From contig NW_017804398.1 of the NCBI RefSeq assembly GCF_001625305.1, positions 1,567,790 through 1,631,789 on the forward strand: DNA of 64,000 bases, written 5' to 3'. Positions 11,601 to 23,200 of the stretch are shown piece after piece. A program made the position numbers and the translations under genes. The stretch is from Branchiostoma belcheri (Eukaryota; Chordata; Leptocardii; Amphioxiformes; Branchiostomatidae). Every line of letters begins with the position of its first letter. Position 1 is the stretch's first letter. Under the pieces are notes generated by a model. That model saw nothing but the letters and a program-made list of their open reading frames with translations. It was not told the origin of the DNA and did no database searches.

Positions 11601-11643
11601 ACACGACAAGAGCGGCGCTCCCTCCGAACTCTCCTGGCCCCAT
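5594..11643 (-). CDS. Kremen-like receptor A (signal-2 kringles-WSC-CUB-CCP-stalk-TM-tail), complete
   Basis: Fourteen coding exons on the minus strand: 11643-11559, 11095-10883, 10414-10315, 9903-9740, 9527-9249, 8938-8806, 8575-8388, 8131-7931, 7743-7546, 7299-7141, 6903-6813, 6223-6137, 5723-5692, 5619-5594. All junctions are in phase and the total is 1,956 nt (651 aa plus stop). Architecture: signal peptide, kringle 1, kringle 2, WSC, CUB, CCP, two Thr/Ser-rich stalk exons, TM helix, tail of about 50 residues. Kringle 2 (ECYTVTGSDYRGTQ, GLGDHNYCRNP) closely resembles the single kringle of vertebrate Kremen, so this gene is the better Kremen candidate. Vertebrate Kremen has one kringle and no CCP. 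Expected at the plasma membrane; Dkk/LRP involvement is inferred from family only. A tandem paralogue lies just downstream. Confidence 0.85.
5692..5723 (-). CDS. Receptor A exon 13: 32-nt tail microexon
   Basis: A very short exon (acceptor TGTTTTAG, donor GTAAGG), phase 2 in and phase 1 out, encoding SNTNDEDDVQT. It links the tail exon to the stop exon in frame. Confidence 0.55.
6137..6223 (-). CDS. Receptor A exon 12: cytoplasmic tail
   Basis: An 87-nt exon, phase 2-2, that joins directly to the TM exon and stays open only in that frame (ARQASLENGQAENADAEVNV, then PLKDFGEE). Acceptor AATTAG, donor GTGAGG. Confidence 0.68.
6813..6903 (-). CDS. Receptor A exon 11: transmembrane helix
   Basis: A 91-nt exon, phase 1 in and phase 2 out, encoding a single strongly hydrophobic helix (GVVVAIVLILVIGLLIYI) then AAKR at the cytoplasmic face. 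Homologous in position and phase to 460-541. Confidence 0.82.
7141..7299 (-). CDS. Receptor A exon 10: Thr/Ser-rich stalk, part 2
   Basis: A 159-nt phase 1-1 exon (ARSTTSRPFSTTERHHTTEL then SSSGSSQEAEDATS), continuing the stalk. Acceptor CTTCCAG, donor GTAAG. Confidence 0.75.
7457..7479. repeat. (GC)n/(GT)n microsatellite
   Basis: An alternating purine-pyrimidine run of GC repeats passing into GT repeats, in an intron of receptor A. Such a run could adopt Z-DNA. Confidence 0.8.
7546..7743 (-). CDS. Receptor A exon 9: Thr/Ser-rich stalk, part 1
   Basis: A 198-nt phase 1-1 exon with no cysteine, dominated by Thr and Ser (for example VSTTSTRDQGTTEVPQTT). Likely an O-glycosylated spacer. Confidence 0.75.
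7931..8131 (-). CDS. Receptor A exon 8: CCP/sushi module
   Basis: A 201-nt phase 1-1 exon. CPKPDILNG...CDPGF...C...GTFKNLPEC gives the four sushi cysteines. The usual tryptophan before the last cysteine is replaced by phenylalanine. Confidence 0.87.
8388..8575 (-). CDS. Receptor A exon 7: CUB domain, second half
   Basis: A 188-nt exon, phase 2 in and phase 1 out. It contains FAMYDIADSEDYVAVWD, matching the acidic, calcium-site-like stretch of CUB domains, and ends GFSLVFEG. Confidence 0.87.
8806..8938 (-). CDS. Receptor A exon 6: CUB domain, first half
   Basis: A 133-nt exon, phase 1 in and phase 2 out. It has GQCGG and GTIHSPNFPSDYPNG...CSWSI, the first strands and first disulphide of a CUB domain, as in Kremen (YSPDFPDTYATG). 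Confidence 0.87.
9249..9527 (-). CDS. Receptor A exon 5: WSC domain
   Basis: A 279-nt phase 1-1 exon. Eight cysteines, with LGCV at the start, YAGFRNGNQCIC in the middle and HFCGGTN at the end. Same length and phase as the WSC exon of the paralogue. Confidence 0.9.
9740..9903 (-). CDS. Receptor A exon 4: kringle 2, second half
   Basis: A 164-nt exon, phase 2 in and phase 1 out. It contains GLGDHNYCRNPWPEG and SPWCYTG, the most conserved core of a kringle, and ends with the last cysteine in PNCK. Confidence 0.9.
10315..10414 (-). CDS. Receptor A exon 3: kringle 2, first half
   Basis: A 100-nt exon, phase 1 in and phase 2 out. It begins ECYTVTGSDYRGTQ, very close to the start of the vertebrate Kremen kringle. 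The intron splits the kringle after CVSWTDE. Confidence 0.87.
10883..11095 (-). CDS. Receptor A exon 2: kringle 1
   Basis: A 213-nt phase 1-1 exon with six kringle cysteines. Markers are DCYTRVDGRIVYEG, HNYCRAPRAGDLQPWC and DVEHC. It resembles the single kringle of the downstream paralogue more than it resembles kringle 2. Confidence 0.9.
11308..11335. repeat. (TA)n microsatellite
   Basis: An alternating TA tract with one AA interruption, in the first intron of receptor A. Confidence 0.85.
11559..11643 (-). CDS. Receptor A exon 1: signal peptide
   Basis: ATG at 11643, then a short neutral head and a hydrophobic core (ALVVFLFGHFVTVVFSI). Donor AAAG/GTATG in phase 1 fits the first kringle exon. 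A longer frame overlapping here starts upstream but has no signal-like character. Confidence 0.8.
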
Positions 11644-14600
11644 TCTGACTACCACCAATATCGTTCAGCTTACATGTGGAGAACTTTCTTTTGAAGATCT
11701 CGTCTTTAGATGTCGGCCGCGCAGAAGAAAACGACAACAGGAAATTTGGTCACCCCACTGTGCAATATCTATATGAACCACTGCAAAGTCGGGCGGGACT
11801 TGATAACAAAGATAGTTCTCTCTTATAATCTGATGAGAATGTTGGATAAAACTCAATTATGTGGTAAATATGTATCTGAAGACCATAAGTATTGTCACAT
11901 TGCTATGTGAGTCTGTTGATACTCAACGTCAGTTTAAAGTGCAGGATTTTTAAAGGTTCTAAAATAGTTGTTGACAACTAAGTAAAACAATGGCATTGCC
12001 TCTGAACTAGTCAACTTCTTAAGAACAACGCTCCTAGCGACGATGATGGTAGTTACAAGTAAGTAAGCGAGCGCACTCAGCAACGGTCTGTGTATTTGTT
12101 CTAGTCTATTCTAACGCAAACTGGTTATATGTAGTCATCTCCACTAGTAAGCCTCTTGTCTTTGAGGGTTTCTCTTATTCCAACCCTAGCTGAGACAAAC
12201 GGTCCTTCCCGACCGAGGTCAACCGCAAATCCTTTATCAAGAGACCCGCTCTTCCGTTCCAGGTCGGGCATCCAGATCCGGCCTTTTCTGGGGCTGGGAG
12301 ATTAGTGCGGTGACGTAACTTTCCGGACTGCAGTTTTCCACGTGATGAGGACATAGAAAAAACGAGGGGGAAGAAAACTACTCTCCAAGCAGAGGTTGAT
12401 GGGGGAAGATCGTTAGCTGTTTATATGAGGTCCGTTTTTTTCTACAAACGGACCATATATAAAAGCTAACGATCTTCTCCCATCAACATCTGCTTGAAGT
12501 CTGAAGAGTAGAAGAAAATTCCACTGAGAACAACATGACAGACGCTTATAAGGGCCCTGAAACCCTGCCCAAATCTGTCACCCGCCCTTGCACAGCATCT
12601 TTTTACATTCATAGCATCTTTTCAATTGGTGTGATGTGCCAATACGGATATTGTATACTGAGTAGACAATATCCAAGCAGAGTTATGGTTTCGGATGCCT
12701 TTTCGTACGCGTTCTGTCACGTCTGTTGCGTAACGCGCAAAGTCTAGAGAAAACCACTTGAGAGATACACAAAACGAGAATTCCTGAAGGGGAAAGTTTC
12801 CACAGCTGTTTAAAAGGTTTTGCGTTTATATATCACACAAAAGTATGCCAAATTGCCAGTGATGCTTACTACATCGACTCGGAAAGTGTTGCACTATATC
12901 CTGTCAGCGGTACTTTCCCGCCATTTTTTAACCTCTCAACTTTGCACGAGAATGCCAGACGTCCATTGACTACCCTGGGCACGAGATCGTGACCGTTGCT
13001 GCAGAGGACATTAATTACAATGTATTGATCCGCACCCGAAGAACAAAAAATGGTCTATTTCTTAGATTTTAATGCCACCAAATACTACTCACGAGGTACA
13101 AGATTGAATTAAAATGACAAAATATTATTGTCAGAACAGTGTTGGTGAGTAATGACGGGAAACATTCAAATGTTTTGGGTTTATTTTGTGCGGATGGTTA
13201 TACCATCCCGGCCCTTTCTCCCAAACAAATAGTAAACAGCACTGTCCCAGGTCGGGTCGAACAAGCCGAAAGTCATCCGTTTGTCTGGTGGGCAGAATTG
13301 TAAAATCTAGACTTTCAGCTTGTCTTAGGTCTCCAAGGCCAGCTTTAGGAGTATCTTAGAGCTGCGGAGACTTTGTTGGCCTCCTTTAGGGGACAGACGT
13401 CCTTTTTTGGCGGGCCCGGTTTGGAATCTTGGGTAGCGCCGTACGAGCGGTCAGCGGTGTCTGCCCCTCCACTCTGCGCTATTTGAGGCATCGCAGTCAA
13501 ATCGATCTACAGACTGCATTTTCGGTGAGAATACCTCAGTTTATTAACGTGTATTTGAAAATGAGTGTTCAAGACTCTATAACATTATCTGGTAGATCCC
13601 ATTTTTACAGATGTACACTTATTCTCTGCGAGCTTCTAGTGTATGTCCTGTCAAGGTCTTTGATATTTTCATCCACCATAATTTTTGGGTGCGAATGCGG
13701 AAGTACAACTGCCCATCTGAACTCCACATGGTCGATTTTGGTCAGGAGATGAAATGATTAATGTTCTTAATGCAGTACAGCGTAGATGTCGGTCGATGTT
13801 TGTCGTTTTTTATCGATATTTTGCTGGAAATTTATGTCGCGGTACCGTCCCCTCCCACCTAACGGAACGTGGAACGTACGTAGGGAAGTGAGGCCGGTTT
13901 GTAACAGTTCCTTTTACTTCTTCGCTGTGTTTTTTTCCCCTTATCAAACTTCCGTTATTTCACCTCTATTATGACTATTTGAATCGATGCTTGGATTCTG
14001 TCTGCATTGTGACGTAAAATATGTGGCATAGTGTAGAAAAATCACGTGGGTTGTCGATCAAGCCGGCCGGCACGGCTAGCTGACGTGGGAATTTTTAGTA
14101 TCTGCCTTTCTAGAAGTCACTAGAGAACATCGTCATATTTGGCCATCGCGCCCATACCTGGGCACCCACAGGGTTCCAAAACGAAAATCCATAGAGATAA
14201 GAAGTTTTCTTCGATGTTACTTTGCTAATTGCACGATTTGATATTATTGTCATGCAAATGACACGTACCTCACACGTGAGGGTACACATGTACTTGTGAC
14301 CACCCAGCAAATTTGCATACCCTTTCTTTTTTAACAACCTGTCCCAAATCTACTTATGATCATCAGCTGCACATCCTTTTTCAGGATAATTTCAGATGTT
14401 GTCTTAAACTTGTAAATGTTGAAACTTCTCTGGCTTTTAAAACATCTATTCAATAGAATATTAGTTCATGTACATGTAATTGTTCAATCAAAGTGAAACA
14501 TGTAGCAGTAGACTTTATAGATTGTTTGGCAATCTTACAACCTCATCTAATGTGTTTCACTAAACAAGGAATCTTCGAAATTCTAGCTGGGCTTTTAGTA

Positions 14601-16599
14601 GTTAACTGAAAGCAATGCCGGATGCATGTCTGAATGTTGTAAGAGTAGGAGAAACAACGTGAAGGAGGCTTGCATTATTTGTAATGACCCCTCCCACTGC
14701 CGCACCTTGTTATTTGCATACCTTGTTTTTAGCCGAGGTAATTATTGCCAGACTGGTCTAGACTGGTTATACAGAATCTTATGAATATGGCATGATGCCA
14801 TGACTTGGCCTCAAACTCAGCGTCTCCAGGGCCAGAATTGTAAGCAAATGAAACATGATATTTGAAATCATATTCTCTTCAAAAATTGTATCCTCTTCAC
14901 AAATGGGCAAGGAACATACATGTACTAGAGACACATTAGCTAACTATGATCTTTGCAGCCATTAGTAATAGGATCAAGCATGACAAAGATCTGAAAGATA
15001 TCAAAGGATCTGGGGGTATATTGTAGTTTTTTAACAGCTGAGGGATCGATGAAAGATGCCAAGTACAATGATTTGGTAAGGTGGTATCGTTTGCTAAGTC
15101 TCCTTTCAAGTTTGTGAATTGATACTACTTCTAGCAAAATTCTGGCATACCTGGGCCTTAGAAGTAAATGTGTTTGCTAAAATGATAGGTATGCCAAATC
15201 TGCATATTGGATTGTGCATTATTTAAGCTGATTGCATTGTTACTATTGCACGTTATTCTATTATGTCCTCCTCTGGAATTATTCCTACTGGTTGCCTGTG
15301 AGTATTCATCACCTTGAAGACCTTGATAACACAGTGTAATATGTACAGAACTGTTCAACAACGGTGTCTTGCTTGTTGGTATCACCTGCAGATGATGGCT
15401 GTAACATCATGAATATTCAACAGGCTGGTGTACAATCAGTTGTTCCTCTTGCATCAGCTGCTGACTTGTCATCAGTAAATGGGCAGTGTGCAATCAATGG
15501 CATTAGAGATGAAATATGCATGCTTGGGTGGACCTATCCCTGCAGACTGGGGATTTGGGAGGAACTGTGGAACTGTAGGAGGAACTGTATGGAGATATAG
15601 GACATGGAGATATAGGACAACTTGAAGAAGAAAAGGGGCTTCTTCGAACCCCGTCAATTGAGTTACTTTTTACAGATGGGCACCTGTAAATGCTTTTGTG
15701 TATGTTTTCCCAGTTTTCCCCATAAGATGTATTGTATGTAGGATATGAGTATGACCGCTTCATGAGTAGAACACTTCTCACAAAGATTTGTAGAGTTTTG
15801 ATTTGTCCACATGAATGTTTTGTTGCCATGTTTGCTTGTGTTGTTTGTACATGATAAGGAAAATGCACTTCTCATACATAAACAGTGGTCAAGCAGTCTC
15901 ATGGGGGTCAAAGCTCCCATGCTGCCCTTAGTGACCAGCTGCTGCCAACCATTTATCTGTCCAATGAGGTTCTATTGAATGATAGAACCTTCTTGATCTT
16001 GTAACCAGTGTTACAAACTGAAAACTCTATCTGTTACTGTCCTATATTAGCTGCTTATTGGATCAAATCATGGTGATGATATAAAGGCTTAGCACAAAGT
16101 AACCTGAAGTGGTGGTTGTTACATGGTGCTATCTTGTCAACAGGAGGGCTTAAGTCTGTAATGAGGCATGAAGGTGACATTTCCACCCACCTGTCTTATG
16201 TAAACAGTGGATATAAAGGTCCACCTGTGCACCAGCAATATGAAAATTATCTGTTAGCCCATTGTTGTCACTGTAGGATCAGCTGGAGGCTCACTTAACT
16301 TGTCGATATGGGGTAAAGAAATGTACACTGAACTATGGGAGGTAGAAATAAGGATGTATATTTGTCATATTCAGGAAATGGCCAGTCTTTGTATGGGATA
16401 TTTGTTAATTACAATAGGAATCTTGTGACTTCATAGCAGTAGTTTGGTACTAAATAGAAAGAGTTCAAATGGTACAGTAGTTATTTGTTATGCTATCTGA
16501 ATAATTGTCGTGTTGATTGATCTGAAACACAGAGAAATTCAATTACGTTATAATCTTTATCTAATATTGTGTCGTCTTCTTTTTGCCGTTCTTGCACAG
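11644..16599. other. Intergenic region without a recognised gene
   Basis: Lies between the divergent starts of receptor A (minus) and the KIAA0232 homologue (plus). Short frames here lack splice support and family similarity. It should hold both promoters and probably a noncoding first exon for KIAA0232, because an acceptor occurs at 16,599. I could not place a transcription start. The only clear structure is the foldback element at 12,378-12,511. Confidence 0.6.
12378..12511. mobile_element. Foldback (MITE-like) inverted repeat
   Basis: Left arm reads CTCCAAGCAGAGGTTGATGG..., continuing through AAGATCGTTAGCT and GGTCCGTTT. The right arm is its near-complete reverse complement (AAACGGACC, AGCTAACGATCTTC, CCCATCAAC.TCTGCTTG). 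Outer bases CTACTCT/AGAGTAG also pair. The loop is only a few bases. Confidence 0.75.
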
Positions 16600-16967
16600 G
16601 TGACTGAGCAGCGCTGAACCCACCACCTGCTCCACCGAAGCTGTGCCACCGAAGCTGTGCTAAATATAGTCCTCACCTCACCCAAGTAAATATTGAGTTG
16701 GGGAGGGCTATATCTCACAAGCTTGCATCAGTCAGTATTAGTATCACAGATATTCATGTTAGCATTGTCCAGTATGGATGTCAACATCATTGCCATGTGG
16801 TTCGCTACTAGTCTATCTCTTTAGAAACCCATAAATTTGTTCCTGTTGTGGAAAGTAGCAACCTTTCTGTCACCATGGCTGTGCCGATGCTGGCTTAAGG
16901 GAAAGGTGGTGTGGTGTGAGGGTAGGGTGCTTTGAGCCGTTTGGGTGGCCGGGCGGTGCGGAGACCA
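16600..16967 (+). other. KIAA0232 5' UTR segment of first coding exon
   Basis: The acceptor TTCTTGCACAG ends at 16,599, so this is probably the noncoding start of the first coding exon, spliced to an upstream exon. It contains several upstream ATGs, including a seven-codon frame at 16,874 (ATG GCT GTG CCG ATG CTG GCT TAA). Confidence 0.5.
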
Positions 16968-17264
16968 ATGAAAACCATGGTCCTGCCGGCCTTGACGGCC
17001 CTGAAGACGAGCGGTGTGCAGTCCTGGCTGGGGCAGGAGCTGGAGATGCGCGGGATCGATGCCATGATCTACACGCGCTACATTCTCAGCATCCTGCTCC
17101 AGGAGGATGTGGACGAGATGGCCGAGGTGGACGTCGACGGGGGCACCGGCTTCGGGCGCAAGATGGGGTACGTGAAGGTCAAGGGCAAGAAGAAGGGGCG
17201 CGTGGACAAGGAAGAGCTGAAGAAAACAGCAGCTGTCCAGTGTCTGCAGTCTGTGTCTGATCAG
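16968..17264 (+). CDS. KIAA0232: KIAA0232 exon 1: conserved N-terminal block
   Basis: 99 codons, phase 0 out, donor CAG/GTGAG. Carries WLGQELEMRGIDAMIYTRY and VDKEELKKTAAVQCLQS, the most conserved parts of the family. An overlapping frame at 16,916 is a shadow. Confidence 0.92.
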
Positions 17265-20200
17265 GTGAGAGAAGTACAGTTGTATTCATACTTGGACATG
17301 ATAACACTGCGTTCTAGATAAGAATGCATGATGTGTTGTAGGCAGAATTTGTATGCATGTACAAGTCAAACAGTCATTGTAGAATGAATCTTTGTTAAAT
17401 GTTTCCAGATCTGCTAAGAATTCATTTTTTTGCAGCAACTCAGATGTGCAGCAGGTCAAAGTTCAATTATGTACATGTAAATGTGCCCAAATATATTAAT
17501 GTGTACCATGACGCTGTTGACACATAATGTGTGTGTATACGTGTCGAGATGGTTTATGCAGGTCAATGACATGGTTACCTCTGACACTACCCAGAACTGC
17601 TGTTTACTACACTCAGCAAGGACAGCCCAGGTGTCTGGTTTCAGCAATGTCTGGTTTCACCTAGTCATAAACTACCAAGTATTTTTCAATTACAGGCATT
17701 CCTGGCTTTGTAGCCTTTGATATATAAAACTACATTAATCATTTATTGAAACAAATTGGTTAGTTGGGCATTAGTCTAAAATGTGTTTTATGGTAGGAGA
17801 ATCCATGTTAGGTTTCTACAACGTATGCTCCTGTCTTGATACTGGGTGTGTTATTATATTCAGAAGTATTGATCTTGTTGGGCAGTGCAGGGACAGATGC
17901 AGTCATGTGTTCAATAACGTGCATGAGTCATGTGAGATGAATGCTGGTCAATAGTTGGGGCCCCGTGACATGCCAATAGTGTGCATTTAGTGTGCGGTAT
18001 GACTTGCAAATTGTCTGGAACTGAAGCAAAAGTGGAAGTGTTCCTGTGTGTTGATGAACACATTTTCTATGTAGAATTAAAAATGCAATCTGTTAATTAT
18101 TAACAGTTCAACAGATATGCCAAATGTGCTAAATTTTCTACACAAATTGGAAAGTCATCAGTATTGAAAGGTGATTCTGCCACAGGTGAGGTGAAAAGGA
18201 ATTAAAAGAAATGTTATGTCTGGATAGTTTTGGCAGAAAAAAACTGAAAACTTTGAAAACTATGATTCGAGTATGAAGAATTGTTGAAAGAGAAGACAGA
18301 CATTTGCAAAGACATTTGAATGAAAAATGTTATTCTTCTTCCCCTACCATCCCTTCTGGTCCAACTTTTGTAATCAGTTTGGACTGACTGTGAGTGTCTG
18401 TCCCAGATGTACATTGTACAGACCTCTGACCCAGATAAACTAGTATAGACCAGAGAAACAACATGTGCCCCAAGTCTGTATATACCTGGTCACCAGGTAT
18501 ATACAGACTTAGGGCACATGTTGTTTCTCAACTTTCTGTACATGAAACTGTACAGTGACAACATTTGATTCAACAGTTTGAGTATTGACGGGGTTTGTCA
18601 GAGCTTTATTCGTTTACAAGACTTATGCCGTTGCTAAATCTTCAAATTTAATTTTATGACATTTATACTCCACATGTATTGAAAGGAAAGATTCAAGTTT
18701 AACTTCATAAACATTAAAAATCAACTGTTCAGTATTATCTACAGATAATTGCAATATAAAAGCTACATTGTGAGAAACGGTATCTGTCCAAAGCAGCTCC
18801 AGGGTATTGCATCATACAGGTCCCTCCCAGAAAGGGGACGGCAACATTGGCAGGCATGGACACCTAATCACGAAAAGCTCCCCCTAGTGCATAGTAGTGG
18901 AACTGTACCATTATTTATTCATCAAAAACTGTTGATTAATTGATTTGATACCGCCTGATAAATTGTTCACTAATCCACGTTATATATGCTCTTCAGTCAG
19001 TGTCCAAATTCTGGTACACTGATGATTTTTGTGACTTCTGGTTTACATAAATTTGCCCGTGTTTCTGTGCTGGGGCCTCTCCTGGGTTTTACCCCAATGT
19101 CTGTAACATTCCATTTGTCCTTTCCTTGACCCTGACCTCAGCTGTAATCTGTAATGTGTGGCCGGCTGGTTTCTTGGTAACTTGGTGTCGAATTTTGACA
19201 CTCTCAGGGACAGACTAGAAGGTTGTTAATATAGAGACAGCTTTTAAACTAAAAGAATTTACCATAACTCACCTTAAATTTCACAATAATAAATGATTTT
19301 TTAGGGAAGTTTTATTGAAAATTGACAAAATATACGTTCTGTGGACCAAATCCAGGTTTGCATGACCTGGCCTTGAGCCTGAATCTTGCAAAAAAGAGAG
19401 GATCCCTATCTTGTTGACCCTAAGTTTTCAGTACCTTAATTTGAAGCGACGTTAATTTTCCTAGGCCTAACCAAAAGAATTTTAAAATTTGAATGAAATT
19501 GTATTTTAGACCAAGGCAATTATAAATAAATAATAGTTGAGTCTCGGTAAAGCATGATGCATGGCTATTGTGAGGAAAATCATCTTTCAAATTCAGGAAA
19601 TACTATGATTATGCCACTGTTATAAGCACACTTATTTTCATGCTTATCTGAGTCTCTATCATATCAAGATGTCACCTTATTCGTATCAAGGCGTCATGAT
19701 AATAGTTATGTTTCGTAACAAGTTTTTCCCCCCATGACTATCTCAGGTGGGTGACATTGAAATTCAGTGTCTCACAGTCCCATTGATTTTAAGATGGGAT
19801 GGCTGCCCTGTACCTGGGTTTATGGCCCAGAGTTTCCATTTGCAGTTCAAGGGAGTGCACGCACTATAAATCCCTGAGAGCCAGACAACCTTGAGTAAGG
19901 TCATACATGTAGTTGGTCCTTGTTTAGGCCAAGAGCAGCCCTGTTGACCTTGGGCAAGTGAGAGGACAGACTTGTTGGGTTTGAAGACTGATATCTTGAT
20001 CCTGTATGTACATAAAGGCTTGCCAGGAGAGTCACCAACATCCAAGAATTCAGATGTTGTTAATTGGTCCTCTGAATAACCATGCATTGATGTGAAATTT
20101 GGTCGTATATCTGGAGCTCTTACGATGTTGAAGAGTGGAGGTTAGTTATCTTACCTTGAACATACACAAGTGTGCTTCTGTCTGCAGTTTGTAGGAACAT

Positions 20201-23200
20201 GTTCAATATAGCACACCTGGCTACACTAGCCTGGTTACCAGACCTATTTTAGCTCCCGAGTCCTACATCCTCTCCACTATTTGCCGATGTAGGACACAGT
20301 AGCTAAAATACATGAAGGTTTGGTAACCAGGCTGGCTTACATGTAGTACACTTGAACAATCAAGCAACACTGGGATGACATGGCTCAAAAAATGATCATT
20401 ATATCCTGGAACCTATACTATAGCCTACAACTTATATTATAATAAATCAATCAATAAATACGTCCTGTTCTGTTGCAGGAATTGGAATTTTGATACAACC
20501 ATTGTATTTATACATACAATGTGATGAGTGCCATGATCATTGTTCATCCTGTACATACAGTGTATGTAGAAAATGTCAAGTCAACATACATATACATGTA
20601 CATGTAAAGGTTCACCATACATATACAATCATGTAAATGTTGTCATGATCTTAAAGAATGTCATTTTGTTTGAGGCACAAAACATATCAGACATGCCTGT
20701 ACATACAGCAGTGATCAATTCCAGCATCCTTTCCCTGCACTTTCTTGCTTTTATTACCAAATACAGGTGCAAGTATGCTTGTATCATAATGTTTTATGTA
20801 CTTGGCAGTATTTTAATGGTTCACACATTGTAACTATATCCCTGCCAAGTACCTTTAACTGATATCATATCTACTCATCCATATAAGGACTGATGTCGTG
20901 CATTGACAACTGTAGAGCAAAGCTATTTTATGTCCCACCTGATTTATAAGACACTTGGTTGCCAATTTGATGTTACAATTGCTTTAGATAGTCATACTGA
21001 ATCTTAATGCAAGCTGAGAGCTTTTCCATATTTGGTATTGTCTACGTAAGACTCTCTCACACCCACTCAGTTAGGAATACTGTATTCTCCTGTGCACAAT
21101 CTCCACCTGTAAGGATTTCATACATGAGCCAGGTCGGTTTCCTACGTCACTGCCGTCTGAGCTGGTTATAAAGTGGTGGTTTCTTGGCATCATCTCCATA
21201 CAGCCCAGACTGTAAGGCACACCGCAGATCAGTAGCCTGACTCCTGTTGCATTTGAAACAGCCAACTGTCTGAGTTTGAAACTCAGTCAGGAGAACGATC
21301 TCGATCAAGATTTCCTTGGTAGGTATTGCGCGAATGGTAGGTAAAATAATCTAATGTTGTATACGACAACCAAGACTAGTCAAGATATAAGTGTTGATTA
21401 CTTTGTATATTTTGTGTATGTTATGTTCCATGTTCCTCGTATCAGTCAGGTGAACACATTTGTATGAAGCCATATGTTCTTCCTTTGTTGCACTTTTTGT
21501 GGACCTGATACAGGGTAGTGACAACAGAGAACTATTACAAACTCCGTTGAAATATGTGTTATGAACTTTCAGAAATGTTAAGATACCAGTAGTTGAATGA
21601 AATGATGGCCCTTTCTCTAGCAGCAGTGCACCTGACACCAATCGAGTGATTTATCTTGTCAGCTATTTGTTGAAATGATGATGTAAGCTGAGCTGGTAGG
21701 TGCGAGTCCTGCAGACTAGTTCAAAACAGTTCTGAATTAGAGGCAGCTGCAGTGGCAGGAATATATAATGACTAACAGAAACAGTAGTTACATTCCTGCA
21801 TTTACAGGTTAGGTAAGGTTAGGATATCAACACGCACACAAGGGTATACATAAAACCTATTTAGCATAACCATAAGTCTATATGCTTCATATAGATTAAT
21901 TAGATGATTAATTGATTATTATATTATAGCGTCATTAGCACTTGCAGTGTAATGACAGACTCTGGTGATTACATAGAGGAGGTTGTTGCCGTCAAATTAA
22001 AGACCTGAAGCAAATGATATGCCTAAACTAATGCATTGTTTGCTTTAGGGCCTAAAGCAAACTTTGCATGTATTACTTTACATAACCTCAAAGCAAACAA
22101 TTACAACAATATAAATACAAGTTGTATATGCACTGTAGCACACAGCAGACACGTATCACAGTGACTACCATTTTTACAATGGCATCATCATTTGTTTTAC
22201 AATCCCCTCTTACGTTGGGTGTGTACCATTGACAACAAAAGGGTGGGGCAAGATGTCAGTTAGACTTGTGTTTGTCTTTATATATCTCTGTTGTTGTTTT
22301 CTTTTTGTGCAACACTGTTACAGCGTTATGTTGGTGGCACCAAATCAAAAAGTCAAGCCAGAGTGAGAATAATATCTTTATGATGAAGTTTATGACTTGT
22401 TAGTGTATATGTAGAAAGGATGATGTTACAAAGACAATATCTTTGTTCCATTTTATGGTTGTATTTAGTTAGTATGCTAATCATCTCTTTATCGTGCTAG
22501 TGGTGGTGTCTGCTCCAAAAATGGCAATGCTGCAATAGTAACAGCTGGGCAGGGCTTGTCAGCTTTGGATTAAATTACCCGGCTGGGGCTGGGCTAGGGG
22601 GCCCTGAATTCCATCACACAGCCTCCACTGTTGCAACCTCACATGCATGCCTAGGTCTCATTCTTATTCAGCACCAGTGGTTGAAGTTATACCCATATTC
22701 CTCTTGTCAAGATGATAAATGTACCCTCTTCTACAGTGTTAGGGAATATCCATTTTGTATTGTGTACACCTTGTGGGGATGGGTGGATCTGAGGCTTAGG
22801 ATCAGAGGATGCCCCCTAGCTATTCTACCTGTGGTTGTTGGTTTAGCAGTACCGGCAAGTGGGGGTGGGCCCCAAGCGGGGTTGGCCCTGGGCGCATGAG
22901 CACAAGCACGCCGGCTTCCCTCCCGGTGTCATCACTGATTGATTGCCAATGAAAGTGGCCAGCAGAAAGCCGGGGTTCCGGTAAATAATATTCCCTCTCG
23001 TGTCGCAGACACATAAGATGGTAAGGTGGGCCCTTGTTGTCTGTGTTATTTTGATGACAGGTTGTTTTACTGTGCCTCCTTGCTGAGGTGGAACAAAGGA
23101 GGGATCGTCTGGGGATTGTCAGGCGGCTTGTGCATGATCTGTATATATAGATTTGTATTGGGGTAAATGTCAGTTGTCTGGGAACCGTCTTCATTACAGG

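Noticed and set aside
13429..13974. Plus-strand frames of 107 and 62 codons upstream of KIAA0232
   Set aside because: No similarity, no in-phase splice to the first coding exon, and overlapping frames; treated as noncoding.
18453..18529. Possible microRNA precursor
   Set aside because: Arms pair almost perfectly with no loop and no typical bulges, which fits a foldback repeat better than a miRNA hairpin.
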